In this document: piece by piece, positions 8,739 through 16,755 of the stretch | How the letters are laid out: each line of letters begins with the position of its first letter | Position numbering within the stretch: position 1 is the first letter of the stretch | NCBI GenBank assembly: GCA_964648365.1 | Contig: CAZYLK010000024.1 | Coordinates: 1 to 47,634 of the forward strand | Length of the DNA stretch: 47,634 bases | Direction: 5' to 3' | From: SURF-32 sp964648365 | GTDB lineage: Bacteria > Planctomycetota > Phycisphaerae > UBA1845 | Position numbers and translations under genes: made by a program | Notes under the pieces: model-generated | What the model was told of the DNA's origin: nothing | Database searches by the model: none | Seen by the model: the letters and a program-made list of their open reading frames with translations, nothing else

Positions 8739-9626
8739 CTACTCCTCAAACCGCAGCGCCAGCTTCTTGATCGCTTCCGCTTCGATCTGCCGCACGCGCT
8801 CGCGAGTCAGGCCGATCTTGGCGCCGATCTCCTTGAGCGTCATGGGACCTTCGTCGTCGATGCCGTAGCGCAGGCGCAGGATGGTGCTCTCGCGGTAATC
8901 GAGCGATTCGAGCAGGCTGAGGATGCGTGCCGTGTCGCCCTCCGAGGCGATGGCATCTTCCGGCAGCGGCGTGCGCGGGTCCGCCAGCGTTTCGCTCAAC
9001 GGCGAGCCGGCGTCGTCTTCGTCGGCCGACTGCGTCGGCGCGCTGACCGCCTTGACCGCCCGTCGGATGTGGTTGACCTTCCGCTCGGGCATTTCCAGCA
9101 GTTCCGCCATCTCGGTGTTGGTCGGAGTCCGGTCATTGTTCTGCTCGCGGAACCGGTCGATCGCGCGGCGGAACTTCGAGATCATCTCGACCATGTAGGC
9201 CGGGATGTGGACGGGCTTGTCCCCGTTGATCAGGCTGCGCTTGATGGCCTGCTTGATCCACCAGGAGGCGTACGTGCTGAAGCGCGTATTCTGCGCAGGG
9301 TCATACCCCTCAACCGCCCGGATCAGGCCGAGGTTACCCTCGTTGATCAGGTCGTTGAGGGGGATGCCCCGCTTCGTGTACTTCTTGGCGATGTTGACGA
9401 CCAGGCGGAGGTTCGCTTCAACCATCACTTCGCGCGCCCGGGAGGCCTTTTCCTCGGCCGTCTCGCGGTCGGGCAGGGTGATCGTGCCGGACGCAAACCG
9501 CTCCGCGGCGGCCTGTCCGTCGCGGATGATGGTCGCCAGCTCCTTTTCCTGGTCGGCCGTCAGCAACTTGGCCCGGTTGATCTGGCGCAAGTAGGTCTGC
9601 AGGCCGGCGTCCGCAATCATTGCCAT
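8739..9626 (-). CDS. RNA polymerase sigma-70 factor (RpoD/RpoS-like, short)
   Basis: 295 residues. Region 1.2 is GLQTYLRQINRAKLLTADQE; region 2 is LRLVVNIAKKYTKRGIP, LINEGNLGLIRAV and RFSTYASWWIKQAI; region 3 has KPVHIPAYM; region 4 ends LTRERVRQIEAEAIKKL. All parts that bind core enzyme and both promoter boxes are present, but there is no region 1.1 and the non-conserved insert is short, so this is closer to a group 2 factor, or to the short main sigma of some lineages. ATG 9626 is preferred because the upstream 18 residues of the frame match nothing. It lies 50 bases downstream of the S1 gene on the same strand. A second, longer RpoD elsewhere in the genome would settle its rank. Confidence 0.93.
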   Translation of the reverse strand: MAMIADAGLQTYLRQINRAKLLTADQEKELATIIRDGQAAAERFASGTITLPDRETAEEKASRAREVMVEANLRLVVNIAKKYTKRGIPLNDLINEGNLGLIRAVEGYDPAQNTRFSTYASWWIKQAIKRSLINGDKPVHIPAYMVEMISKFRRAIDRFREQNNDRTPTNTEMAELLEMPERKVNHIRRAVKAVSAPTQSADEDDAGSPLSETLADPRTPLPEDAIASEGDTARILSLLESLDYRESTILRLRYGIDDEGPMTLKEIGAKIGLTRERVRQIEAEAIKKLALRFEE

Positions 9627-9676
9627 GTCCGATGTCCGTGTGACCGGGCTCGGGCACGGCGCGTTGCGGCGACGCG

Positions 9677-11479
9677 TCAACCCCGGTCCGAATCGTCGTC
9701 GTCATCCCGCCGTGGCACACTGGCCGAGCCGAAGGGTGCGTGCGGAACCAGATCGTCATCGCCGGCGCCGTGCAGGCCGCCGCGCCGCGGCTTGGGCCGG
9801 CGCGGAGCACCGCCGTCCGTATCCTGATCGGCAGACCACTCGGCCCGCTTCTTCGACAGACCGATTTTCCGCTCGACCGGATCGACGCGCAGAATCTTGA
9901 CCTGAATGCGGTCGCCGATCTTCACCTCGTCGTGCGGATCCTCAACCTTATGATCGGCCAGTTCGCTGACGTGCAACAGTCCCTCCAGATCCTGTTCCAG
10001 CTCGACGAAGACGCCGAAATTCGTGATTTTCGTGACCTCGCCCTCGACGATCTGGCCCGGGATGTAGTTCTCGGGCACGGCACGGGCCCAGGGATCCTCG
10101 TGCAGTTGCTTCAGGCCGAGGGCGATTCGCTGGTTGTCCTCGTCCACCTTCAGCACCACGCACTCGATCGTGTCGCTCTTTTTGAGCATTTCGGACGGGT
10201 GGCTGATCTTCTTGGTCCAGCTCAGGTCGGAGACGTGCAGCAGGCCGTCGATGCCCTCCTCGATCTCGACGAACGCCCCATAATTGGTCAGATTCCTCAC
10301 GCGGCCGCTGATGCGCGTATTCGGCGGATACTTCTCCGCCACCTGCGTCCACGGATTGACCTGGGTCTGCTTGATGCCCAGCGATATCTCCTGCTTGTCC
10401 TTGTTCACCTCCAGGACGACCACGTCGACCATGTCGCCGACGTTGAGCATCTCGGACGGATGGTTGATGCGCCGGGTCCAGCTCATCTCGCTGATGTGGA
10501 CCAGCCCCTCGACGCCCGGCTCCAGCTTCACGAAGGCGCCGTAGTTCATCAGGTTGACCACCTCGCCCTTGACCTTGGTGGTGATCGGGTAGGACTGCTC
10601 GATGCGGTCCCACGGGTTCTGCGTAAGCTGCTTGAGGCCGAGGGCGATCTTCTCCTTGTCCTTGTCGATGTTGAGAACCTTCACCTCGATGTGGTCGTCG
10701 ATGCGGACCAGTTCGGACGGGTGATGGATGCGGTCCCAACTCATGTCGGTGATGTGCAGCAGCCCGTCGATGCCGCCCAGGTCCACGAACGCGCCGAAGT
10801 CGGCGATGTTCTTGACCGTGCCCTTCTTGACATCGCCGATGTTCAGCGACGAGAGCAGCAGTTCCTTGGCGGCCTGACGGCTCTCCTCGATGAGCTTGCG
10901 GCGGGAGATCACGATGTTGCGGCGCTCGACGTCGATCTTGAGGATCTTCGCCTCGACCGTGCGGCCGATCAGCGCGCCGATGTCGCCCGGGCGGCGGATG
11001 TCTACCTGCGAGGCCGGCAGGAACACCGGGTAGCCGATGTCCACCAGCAGGCCGCCCTTGATCTTCCGCATGACGGTGCCGGAGACCTCGTCGCCTTCGT
11101 TCTTGCTGCTGACGATCCGCTGCCAGTTCAGCAGGCGGTCCGCCTTGCGCTTGGAAAGAACGATGTGTCCGCTGTCGGACTCGACCGCCTCCAGCCAGAC
11201 CTGCACCTCATCGCCGATATCGACCGACCCGCCGTCGCCCCATTCCGCGGCCGGCACGATGCCTTCGCTCTTGAGGCCCACGTCGACCACGTAATCGTCA
11301 CCGGCGGTCGCGACGACGCGGCCGGTGAGGATCGTGCCTGCCTTGAAATCTTCCTCGTTGGGAGCGATCAGTTGCTCGACGCGTGCGTTGGGGTTCTCGC
11401 CGCCGAAGAGAGCGGCCAGCTCGTTTTCGAGGGCCTCGGTGGAAACGTCGAGATCGTTAATGAGGTTGTAGTCAACCAT
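9677..11479 (-). CDS. rpsA: 30S ribosomal protein S1
   Basis: 600 residues with six S1 (OB-fold) domains, at about 35-105, 118-190, 205-278, 290-365, 378-452 and 465-540. Domains 3-6 carry the full pattern GxVxNxxxFGAFVxL, GLLHxSxxSW and HPSE; domains 1-2 are divergent (VDVGLKSEG, VDIGYPVFLP), as expected for the pair that docks on the ribosome. A basic, Asp-rich tail (RRPKPRRGG, DDDDSDRG) follows. The protein brings mRNA to the 30S subunit. ATG 11479 is chosen because the ORF upstream of it overlaps GC-rich palindromes and matches nothing. A 397-base leader-like spacer with two hairpins precedes it. Confidence 0.97.
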   Translation of the reverse strand: MVDYNLINDLDVSTEALENELAALFGGENPNARVEQLIAPNEEDFKAGTILTGRVVATAGDDYVVDVGLKSEGIVPAAEWGDGGSVDIGDEVQVWLEAVESDSGHIVLSKRKADRLLNWQRIVSSKNEGDEVSGTVMRKIKGGLLVDIGYPVFLPASQVDIRRPGDIGALIGRTVEAKILKIDVERRNIVISRRKLIEESRQAAKELLLSSLNIGDVKKGTVKNIADFGAFVDLGGIDGLLHITDMSWDRIHHPSELVRIDDHIEVKVLNIDKDKEKIALGLKQLTQNPWDRIEQSYPITTKVKGEVVNLMNYGAFVKLEPGVEGLVHISEMSWTRRINHPSEMLNVGDMVDVVVLEVNKDKQEISLGIKQTQVNPWTQVAEKYPPNTRISGRVRNLTNYGAFVEIEEGIDGLLHVSDLSWTKKISHPSEMLKKSDTIECVVLKVDEDNQRIALGLKQLHEDPWARAVPENYIPGQIVEGEVTKITNFGVFVELEQDLEGLLHVSELADHKVEDPHDEVKIGDRIQVKILRVDPVERKIGLSKKRAEWSADQDTDGGAPRRPKPRRGGLHGAGDDDLVPHAPFGSASVPRRDDDDDSDRG

Positions 11480-11876
11480 GCTTCGCTTTGACCTGCCTTC
11501 TTGCGTGCGCGCCGCCGTTCGGCACGCCATCCACACCGGGACCGGCCGGTCCCGTCTGCAAAATAAACCACGCGGTCGCACCGCCGGGACCGTCCCGGCC
11601 GTCCGCACCGCTGTCGGGAGTCAAGTCTATATCGAAATCCAGCCTCGCGGGCCAGACAATTCACAGGCCGCCCTTCGCACAGGATCCCGAAGTATCGGTC
11701 GCCGAAGTGAACCGCCGCGGCCGCTCGGCTGACCCGGGCGACGCGGATGCGACAGGCAGCGCGTGCGGCACGGAGCTTCCGCCCCGGCATCCTGCCCGCA
11801 GCCCCGGCCGGACACCCGCCAACCGCACGTGCTTTGCGCCCCCGCCTGGCGCGAACCTCCCCAGTCTGCGACCCCG
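11480..11876. other. spacer between rpmH and rpsA with two GC palindromes
   Basis: No gene found. In particular no RnpA-like protein can be read in the three minus-strand frames, although rnpA usually follows rpmH. Two hairpins lie close to the rpsA start: CGGGACCGGCCGGTCCCG at 11537-11554 (perfect 18-base palindrome, about 58 bases before the start codon) and CGGGACCGTCCCG at 11584-11596. Both share the core GGGACCG. A TATAGA box on the minus strand (11626-11631) could be a -10 element, but no -35 box is at the right distance. Confidence 0.55.
11537..11596 (-). promoter_or_regulatory. twin GGGACCG hairpins in the rpsA leader
   Basis: Two GC palindromes (11537-11554 and 11584-11596), 29 bases apart, upstream of the S1 start codon. 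S1 synthesis is autoregulated through its leader in other bacteria; a similar role here is inference only. Confidence 0.35.
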
Positions 11877-12014
11877 TCAGACGCAACTGATCTTCTTGAA
11901 TCCGTGCCGGCGCTTCCGGTTCAGCAGCTTGCGGCCCTTGGAGGTGCGCATGCGGGCGCGGAACCCCTGCTTCCGGGCTCGTTTGATCTGGCTGTTTCTT
12001 CTTGGGTAGTGCAT
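11877..12014 (-). CDS. rpmH: 50S ribosomal protein L34
   Basis: 45 residues, the usual L34 length, starting MHYPRRNSQIKRARKQGF and containing the family core GFRARMRTSKGRKLLNRKR, very rich in Arg and Lys. It is part of the large subunit near the exit tunnel. AGGTGG seven bases before the ATG fixes the start; the longer frame upstream is a shadow. The N-terminus differs from the usual MKRTYQPS. No rnpA follows it. Confidence 0.95.
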   Translation of the reverse strand: MHYPRRNSQIKRARKQGFRARMRTSKGRKLLNRKRRHGFKKISCV

Positions 12015-12485
12015 AATATCCACCTGATCCGCCGATGCCGGACCGCCGCTCGCCGCCTGCGCCGGTCCAATCCGGCAAAATCGAGCCGGGCAAGCTAGCC
12101 GATCCGCGGGCCGGACGCAAGGGGGGCAGGAACTGCGGTGAGCCGTCGGGCGGCGAGGCGTCGATCCCGGGAAAACCAGGGACACGCTGGTGCTGGACGG
12201 CCCCGGAAGGCGTTCGCGTCAATCCTCTTTCGGGCGACGGCGGGTCTTCCGCGGCGATCGCCGCACCCGGCCCCGCAGGCTCGACCACGGGACGTCGTGG
12301 TCGAGCTGCTCAAGAAACGTCGTGACATCGTTACCCGCGGCCTCCGCCGAAGGCGGCGGCGGGTCGTTCGAATCTCCTCGACGACGGCCTCGGCTGGAAC
12401 AGGGATAGCGCTTCTAATTGGACAAAGTTGCGACCGGAGCAGGTTTCGCTCTTTCGGGCTGTCCTGGAACCGGAGCGTTGGTACG
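12015..12485. other. spacer upstream of rpmH with stacked palindromes
   Basis: About 470 bases without a recognisable gene. Two strong palindromes sit close together: GCGGCGATCGCCGC (12251-12264, perfect) and a long stem at 12275-12309. A shorter CCGCC-GAA-GGCGG hairpin lies at 12344-12356. I see no clear promoter. The segment also holds the 3' region of the DUF3226 gene. Confidence 0.5.
12275..12309. repeat. 14-bp stem-loop, possible terminator-like structure
   Basis: GCAG-(G)-CTCGACCACG (12275-12289), loop GGACGT, CGTGGTCGAGCTGC (12296-12309): 14 pairs with a single bulged G. No T run follows on either strand, so it is not a standard rho-independent terminator. It lies 177 bases after the DUF3226 stop and 260 bases before rpmH. 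Confidence 0.55.
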
Positions 12486-13091
12486 CTACAGCACCCGCAG
12501 GAAGTCCCGCACGGCCGAGAATGCGGGCGCGTCCAGGGGCCAAACTCCTTTCGCGGCCGCCTCGCCGACACGCAGCCCCGGTCGCCGCTGGGCGGCCAGA
12601 AACGCTTGCAGCCTGGCCTTCGAGTGTACTTCTCTGGCCGGCGTTTCGAGCGACTCGAGACAGTGGGCGAACTCGTCTACGCACGTCATCTCCCGAGTAT
12701 CGCGCACCGATTCCACGCACAAGTCCTCGAGCATCCCAGGTCGATCCTGCCCGGGGAAAATGAAGACTGCTGCGGCGGGCTTTCCCGGGCCACGCAAACC
12801 CGGGCCGGGAACCGCCGACAGCCCGGCCGCCTGGATCGCTCCGGCGACGCTTCGCCAAGCGTCTTCGGCGCTCTCGTCGGCGTCTCGAGTGATCGCCAGA
12901 GTGACGACCCGGCTGTGAAAGCTCGGGCTGCGGACGATGGCGCCAAGAAAGCCCCTGAGCTGCTGTTTTCCGCCGTATTCCTTAACTTCGATGCCAGTCA
13001 AGCGCAAGTGCCGGATCATCGCTTCGATGAACAACACATCTTCCTTGCCCTCGGCGAGGATGAGCTTGGGGGCCGTTGGGCTCCAGGGCAT
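12486..13091 (-). CDS. DUF3226-type TOPRIM-like protein, partner of the ATPase
   Basis: 201 residues. It opens KLILAEGKEDVLFIEAMI, with Glu14-Gly-Lys, the conserved TOPRIM acidic residue in strand 1, and later ITRDADES with Asp70-x-Asp72, the DxD metal pair. This is the layout of DUF3226/DUF4435 OLD-like nucleases. GGKQQL (41-46) and a C-terminal ALDH-independent helical part follow. Its ATG overlaps the ATPase stop in the form TGATG, so translation is coupled and the two proteins are probably made in equal amounts. Known pairs of an ABC-type ATPase with a TOPRIM protein (OLD, Gabija, PARIS) are anti-phage systems. Such a role here is inference. The nuclease assignment needs a structure comparison. 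Confidence 0.78.
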   Translation of the reverse strand: MPWSPTAPKLILAEGKEDVLFIEAMIRHLRLTGIEVKEYGGKQQLRGFLGAIVRSPSFHSRVVTLAITRDADESAEDAWRSVAGAIQAAGLSAVPGPGLRGPGKPAAAVFIFPGQDRPGMLEDLCVESVRDTREMTCVDEFAHCLESLETPAREVHSKARLQAFLAAQRRPGLRVGEAAAKGVWPLDAPAFSAVRDFLRVL

Positions 13092-14149
13092 CAGCGCACC
13101 TCAATGTTGCCCGCCATTGCGGCATCCAGCGAGTCGTCGTCATAGCTGACGGCATCAACGTCCGCGCCATCTCGTTCCAGTCGATGCACTTTGAGAACCG
13201 GGAATGCGAACTCGTGGGCGGCCGCGTGAGCGGCCGCCAGGAACTCGTGGCTGTGGGTCGTGAGGAAAAGCTGTACCTGCAACCGCTCCGCGAGGGTGAT
13301 GATCGCTCGCCACAGGTTCAGGTGGACCTCGTGGTAAATCCCGGCCTCAGCTTCATCCACCAGTACGACTCCGTTGGGGCAGGACGCGATCGCACAGGTG
13401 ATGTTCAGAACCCGGCCGACGCCGTCACCGAGCATTTCCAACGGCAGCAATTCAGGCAAGCCAACGTCGGCCCACAGTCCGGGCGAGCTGTGGGCCTGGA
13501 TCGAGATGTCGGTGATCCGCGGTTCTATGATGCGCATGGCATCAATGACAGGTTGGGATGCGCGGGCAATCCGCAGGCGGCTGAAGCGCTCGACGCTGTC
13601 CGCACCGATGCCCCGACTGGAGAACACGAACAGCGTCGGGAACGGGGCCGACGGGTTCACGTCTGTCTTGATTCCCTTTGGCCCCAGGACTGCGTTAAAC
13701 GTCCCCGCTCGCGAACTGTCTCCCGATGATTCCAGCCGGATGCCCCACAGCCCGCTCTGAGTCGTTGCGATACCGCTGCCGCCCGACTCGCCGTCGTTCG
13801 CTGCCGCCTGCGGCTTCTCCGTGAGCGCTGACAGCCTCACCACTCGACTCGCACCGTCGGTGGACGTTCCTGTAATCTGTATGGTCGTAGTTCGGTCAAA
13901 GTCGGCGAACAGCGTTTCCCACGGCGCCTGCCCCGTGGGCGGGTAAGCATACGCGAACTTGATGCCTCGATATCCGCTCAACTCCAATGCAAGCTGCGGA
14001 TTGGTAGCTCCACAATGAAGGAAGATCGCTTCCAGGCACGCGGTCTTTCCGACGCCGTTGGGCCCCAGGATCAGGTTGACCGGTGCGAGGTCGCGTAGTT
14101 CCAAGTCGCGGAAGCCGCGGAATCGCTCGATGCGTATCGACCTATACAT
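13091..14149 (-). CDS. AAA/OLD-like ABC-type ATPase (RecF-like fold)
   Basis: 352 residues. FRGFRDLELRDLAPVNLILG leads into Walker A GPNGVGKT (29-36). An ABC-signature-like LGDGVGR (240-246), Walker B VVLVDEAEAG (261-270) and H-loop TTHS (297-300) complete the ATP site; the insert between Walker A and the signature (about 50-230) has no coiled coil long enough for an SMC-type arm. This fits the AAA_15/AAA_21 group that drives OLD-family effectors. The gene is translationally coupled to the DUF3226 gene. GC content looks lower than in the neighbouring housekeeping genes, which suggests acquisition. Confidence 0.88.
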   Translation of the reverse strand: MYRSIRIERFRGFRDLELRDLAPVNLILGPNGVGKTACLEAIFLHCGATNPQLALELSGYRGIKFAYAYPPTGQAPWETLFADFDRTTTIQITGTSTDGASRVVRLSALTEKPQAAANDGESGGSGIATTQSGLWGIRLESSGDSSRAGTFNAVLGPKGIKTDVNPSAPFPTLFVFSSRGIGADSVERFSRLRIARASQPVIDAMRIIEPRITDISIQAHSSPGLWADVGLPELLPLEMLGDGVGRVLNITCAIASCPNGVVLVDEAEAGIYHEVHLNLWRAIITLAERLQVQLFLTTHSHEFLAAAHAAAHEFAFPVLKVHRLERDGADVDAVSYDDDSLDAAMAGNIEVR

Positions 14150-14209
14150 GCGAGAGCGTCCTTCCTCGCCGCCAAGCGGTATGCCTGATATGCACGGTCC
14201 GATGGGTCG

Positions 14210-14496
14210 TCATGCCGCCAGTCTCGTCTCCCAGGGCTCGATCATCTTCTGGAGTTCACCAATGGAATCCGGGCGTGCGCCCTTGGCGAAGCGGTTCCAC
14301 CAGTTCACGACCGTCAGACCTACCACGCGGTTGTCGTTCTCGCGCCGCAGCTCAGCAAACCGTCCGGCGTCTCCTCCGTCGCTGTGGCCGCCTCACGCTC
14401 CTTCGCCAGACGCAAGTACAGTACATCTGCCGTCATGTCGTAGTGAAACCACAACTCGTCGTCGATCGTACCTTCGAGCGTTTCGGTCACGACCAC
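14210..14496 (-). pseudogene. frameshifted DUF2283-like gene
   Basis: From GTG 14496 (GGAGGTGA six bases upstream) frame 1 reads FHYDMTADVLYLRLAKERE, the typical DUF2283 opening (an aspartate plus VLYL), then stops early near 14320. A second frame continues with RRENDNRVVGLTVVNWWNRF to a TGA at 14210-14212, the usual DUF2283 second half (VVGxTVxN). The switch occurs around 14345-14360 and needs one extra base (or two fewer) to restore one frame. So it is a broken copy, a sequencing or assembly error, or less likely a programmed shift. It starts 24 bases after the ALDH stop and ends 60 bases before the ATPase. Confidence 0.65.
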
Positions 14497-14519
14497 TCTA
14501 CGTCACCTCCCGGTCCATT

Positions 14520-16103
14520 CTAGCCGAACCTGATCCCCTGCGCCAGTGGCAGCTCCGTCGTGTAGTTCACCGTGTTCGTCTGCCGGCGCATGTAGGCCTT
14601 CCAGGAGTCCGACCCCGACTCACGGCCGCCGCCGGTTTCCTTTTCGCCTCCGAAGGCGCCGCCGATCTCCGCGCCGCTGGTGCCGATGTTGACGTTGGCG
14701 ATGCCGCAGTCGCTGCCGGCCGCGCACATGAACCGCTCGGCCTCCAGGGCGTTCGTGGTGAAGATCGCGCTGGACAGGCCCTGCGGCACGCCGTTGTGCA
14801 GGGCAAGCGCCTCCTCAAGCTCGCGTTCGAGCGCGGCGCTATTCTTTGGAGGCGTCGGGCCGCCGTAGTCGATGACGTACAGAATCGGGGCGAACGTCTC
14901 CTCCTGCACGATCTTGTATTCGTTCTTTGCGGCCGCGATGCACGGCGTCACGTACCCGCCACCGGGGTACCGGTCGCCCGACAGCACTTCGCCGCCGTAG
15001 AGCACTTCGCCGCCCTCCTCCGTGAGCCGCTTGATGGCCGCCTGCATGTCGCGGACGGCCGACTCGTCGATCAGCGGTCCCATCAGCGTGCCTTCCTCCA
15101 GCGGATTGCCGATCGGCACCTGCTTGTACGCCTCGATCAAGCGCGAGACGAGCCGCTCGCGCACCGAACGATGCACGATGATCCGCCGCGTGGACGTGCA
15201 GCGCTGCCCGGCCGTGCCGACGGCGCCGAACACGATTGCCCGCAGCGCCAGGTCCAGATCGGCGTGCGCCGTCACGATGATTGCGTTGTTGCCGCCCAGT
15301 TCCAGGATGGTCCGGCCCAGCCGCTGGCCCACGACTTCGCCGATGCGGTAGCCCATGCGGCAGCTTCCCGTCGCGCTGATCAACGGCACGCGGCGATCGT
15401 TGATGAGCCGCTCGCCGATCGACCTGCCCCCCCCGATGACCAGGCTGAAGATCGCCGGATCGACGCCGGTGTCCTTGCAGACGCGTTCGGCGATGCGCGT
15501 ACACGCCACGGCTGTCAGCGGCGTCTTGGACGACGGCTTCCAGATCACCGCGTCGCCGCAGACCGCGGCCAGGGCCGTATTCCACGACCACACCGCCACC
15601 GGGAAGTTAAACGCCGAGATCACGCCGACGACGCCCAGTGGATGCCACTGCTCGCACATCCGATGGCCCGGCCGCTCGGACGGCATGGTCAAACCATAAA
15701 GCTGCCGCGAGAGGCCGACCGCGAAATCGCAGATGTCGATCATCTCCTGCACTTCGCCTTCGCCCTCGGCCCGGATTTTGCCCATCTCCAGCGTCACCAG
15801 TGCGCCCAGATCGGCTTTGACCTCGCGCAGGGCGTTGCCCAGCCGGCGCACGGTTTCGCCGCGCACCGGCGCCGGCACCGAGCGCCACTTCAGGAACGCC
15901 TGATGCGCGCGCTCCGCGATCCGGTCGTACTCTTCGGGCGTCACCTGCCAAACGACGCCAAGGTCGCTCCCGTCGATCGGCGAGCGCACCGGCAGCGGCT
16001 CGCCGCCGCCCAGCCACTCGCCGCAGAAGCCGCCAGCGTTCGTGGTTTCGATCCCGAGTCGTCTGAGAATGTCATGGCCGGCCATGTCCAACTCCGATTG
16101 CAT
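14520..16103 (-). CDS. ALDH7-type aldehyde dehydrogenase (alpha-aminoadipate semialdehyde dehydrogenase-like)
   Basis: 527 residues, a full-length NAD(P)-dependent aldehyde dehydrogenase. FNFP (Asn166), LELGG (Glu268) and GQRC (Cys302) are the catalytic residues. WKPSSKTPLTAVA, SATGS and EIGGAFGGEKETGGGRESGSD are typical of the ALDH7 (antiquitin/AmaB) branch, which oxidises alpha-aminoadipate semialdehyde in lysine breakdown or related aldehydes; the last part in the sequence is a strong class marker. It is cytosolic. ATG 16103 is preferred because the upstream ORF part overlaps the spacer with palindromes. It is the first gene of a minus-strand run that continues into the DUF2283/ATPase/TOPRIM cluster with a gap of only 24 bases, although those are unlikely partners in function. 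Confidence 0.92.
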   Translation of the reverse strand: MQSELDMAGHDILRRLGIETTNAGGFCGEWLGGGEPLPVRSPIDGSDLGVVWQVTPEEYDRIAERAHQAFLKWRSVPAPVRGETVRRLGNALREVKADLGALVTLEMGKIRAEGEGEVQEMIDICDFAVGLSRQLYGLTMPSERPGHRMCEQWHPLGVVGVISAFNFPVAVWSWNTALAAVCGDAVIWKPSSKTPLTAVACTRIAERVCKDTGVDPAIFSLVIGGGRSIGERLINDRRVPLISATGSCRMGYRIGEVVGQRLGRTILELGGNNAIIVTAHADLDLALRAIVFGAVGTAGQRCTSTRRIIVHRSVRERLVSRLIEAYKQVPIGNPLEEGTLMGPLIDESAVRDMQAAIKRLTEEGGEVLYGGEVLSGDRYPGGGYVTPCIAAAKNEYKIVQEETFAPILYVIDYGGPTPPKNSAALERELEEALALHNGVPQGLSSAIFTTNALEAERFMCAAGSDCGIANVNIGTSGAEIGGAFGGEKETGGGRESGSDSWKAYMRRQTNTVNYTTELPLAQGIRFG

Positions 16104-16237
16104 GCCGTCTTCGCGGTTGACTATTCCTGCACCGGTCGAGCTGCGGCCTCTCCAGCGAACTCCGCAGCATCGATCTGGGCAACGATTGTAGTGACTTGTC
16201 AGCCGTAATCGACACCAACGAGCGCAGGCGCCACGCC

Positions 16238-16276
16238 ACGCCTGCCAGGCGTCACCCCCGTCATGCCAGCCTGGCA
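16238..16276 (-). promoter_or_regulatory. paired palindromes upstream of the aldehyde dehydrogenase
   Basis: ACGCCTGCCAGGCGT (16238-16252) and TGCCAGCCTGGCA (16264-16276) are both perfect palindromes with a one-base centre, 11 bases apart, sharing the half-site TGCCAG. A TACAAT box lies on the minus strand at 16185-16190. The pair sits about 50-90 bases upstream of it, a suitable position for a regulator of the aldehyde dehydrogenase. Confidence 0.4.
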
Positions 16277-16567
16277 CATCGGCGGCGCCGGCCGGGCCTG
16301 ACCGTCGCGGGATGCCTATAAAATCCGGGTCAGAACTTATGTTGTGCCGCCGTCCTCGCTGGCACGCCGATTGCGAGACCCCGGTCCGATGCGGCGCGGC
16401 GCTGATCGCCTCTGCGTGGCGTTCGCGGCGGGCGGCGCGCCTGGCTCACAGCTATGCCGTACGCCGTATCGTGTACGGGTAACGCAATCGTAACAGAAGG
16501 GCCGTTCCGCCCATTCGATTGACGGGCCGACGGCGTGGCCGAGCGTCACATGGTTAACCAAGACCGA

Positions 16568-16589
16568 GACCCGTGTCATGTGTCGGGTC
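16568..16589. repeat. GACCCG inverted repeat in front of degP
   Basis: GACCCG-N10-CGGGTC; the loop holds TGTCATGTGT. GTCATGTGT itself occurs twice (16575-16583 and 16587-16595), 12 bases apart. It may be an operator for degP; no family can be assigned. Confidence 0.35.
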
Positions 16590-16755
16590 ATGTGTTCCGT
16601 AAGCGCCGGAAACAGGCGGCTGCGGGGCAAACATTAAGACAGTATAAGCGGGCGACGTGGCCGCAGGGCCTGCGGCTGCGTCCCGGTTCAGCTCGACAGG
16701 GCCGCGCCGGCGGGACTTCGGTCCACGCCGCCCGCACATCAAAGGAGTTGCTACG

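Larger units (their letters stand above)
16104..16755. other. divergent spacer, ALDH to degP, with several palindromes
   Basis: 652 bases with no gene that I can defend; a 97-residue minus-strand ORF (16337-16630) matches nothing. It holds two related palindromes at 16238-16276, an inverted repeat GACCCG-N10-CGGGTC at 16568-16589, and a degP ribosome site AAAGGAG at 16741-16747. A TATAAG at 16643-16648 may be a -10 box for degP but lacks a matching -35. Confidence 0.5.

Noticed and set aside
9740..11491. A 583-residue plus-strand frame across the S1 gene
   Set aside because: It is the antisense shadow of a strongly conserved gene in GC-rich DNA; its sequence is low-complexity (Leu/Asp/Arg-rich) and matches nothing.
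11490..11600. A collagen-like Gly-x-y reading upstream of rpsA
   Set aside because: It is short, has no start or ribosome site and comes from the palindromic GGGACCG sequence.
12355..12385. A GTTCGAATC-like T-loop that suggested a tRNA
   Set aside because: The flanking bases do not pair to make a T-stem and no acceptor or anticodon arm is seen.
14058..16208. A 716-residue plus-strand frame
   Set aside because: Antisense to the ALDH and the DUF2283 gene; no family motifs.
16337..16630. A 97-residue minus-strand frame in the degP upstream spacer
   Set aside because: It has no ribosome site and matches no family; it overlaps the candidate operator of degP.
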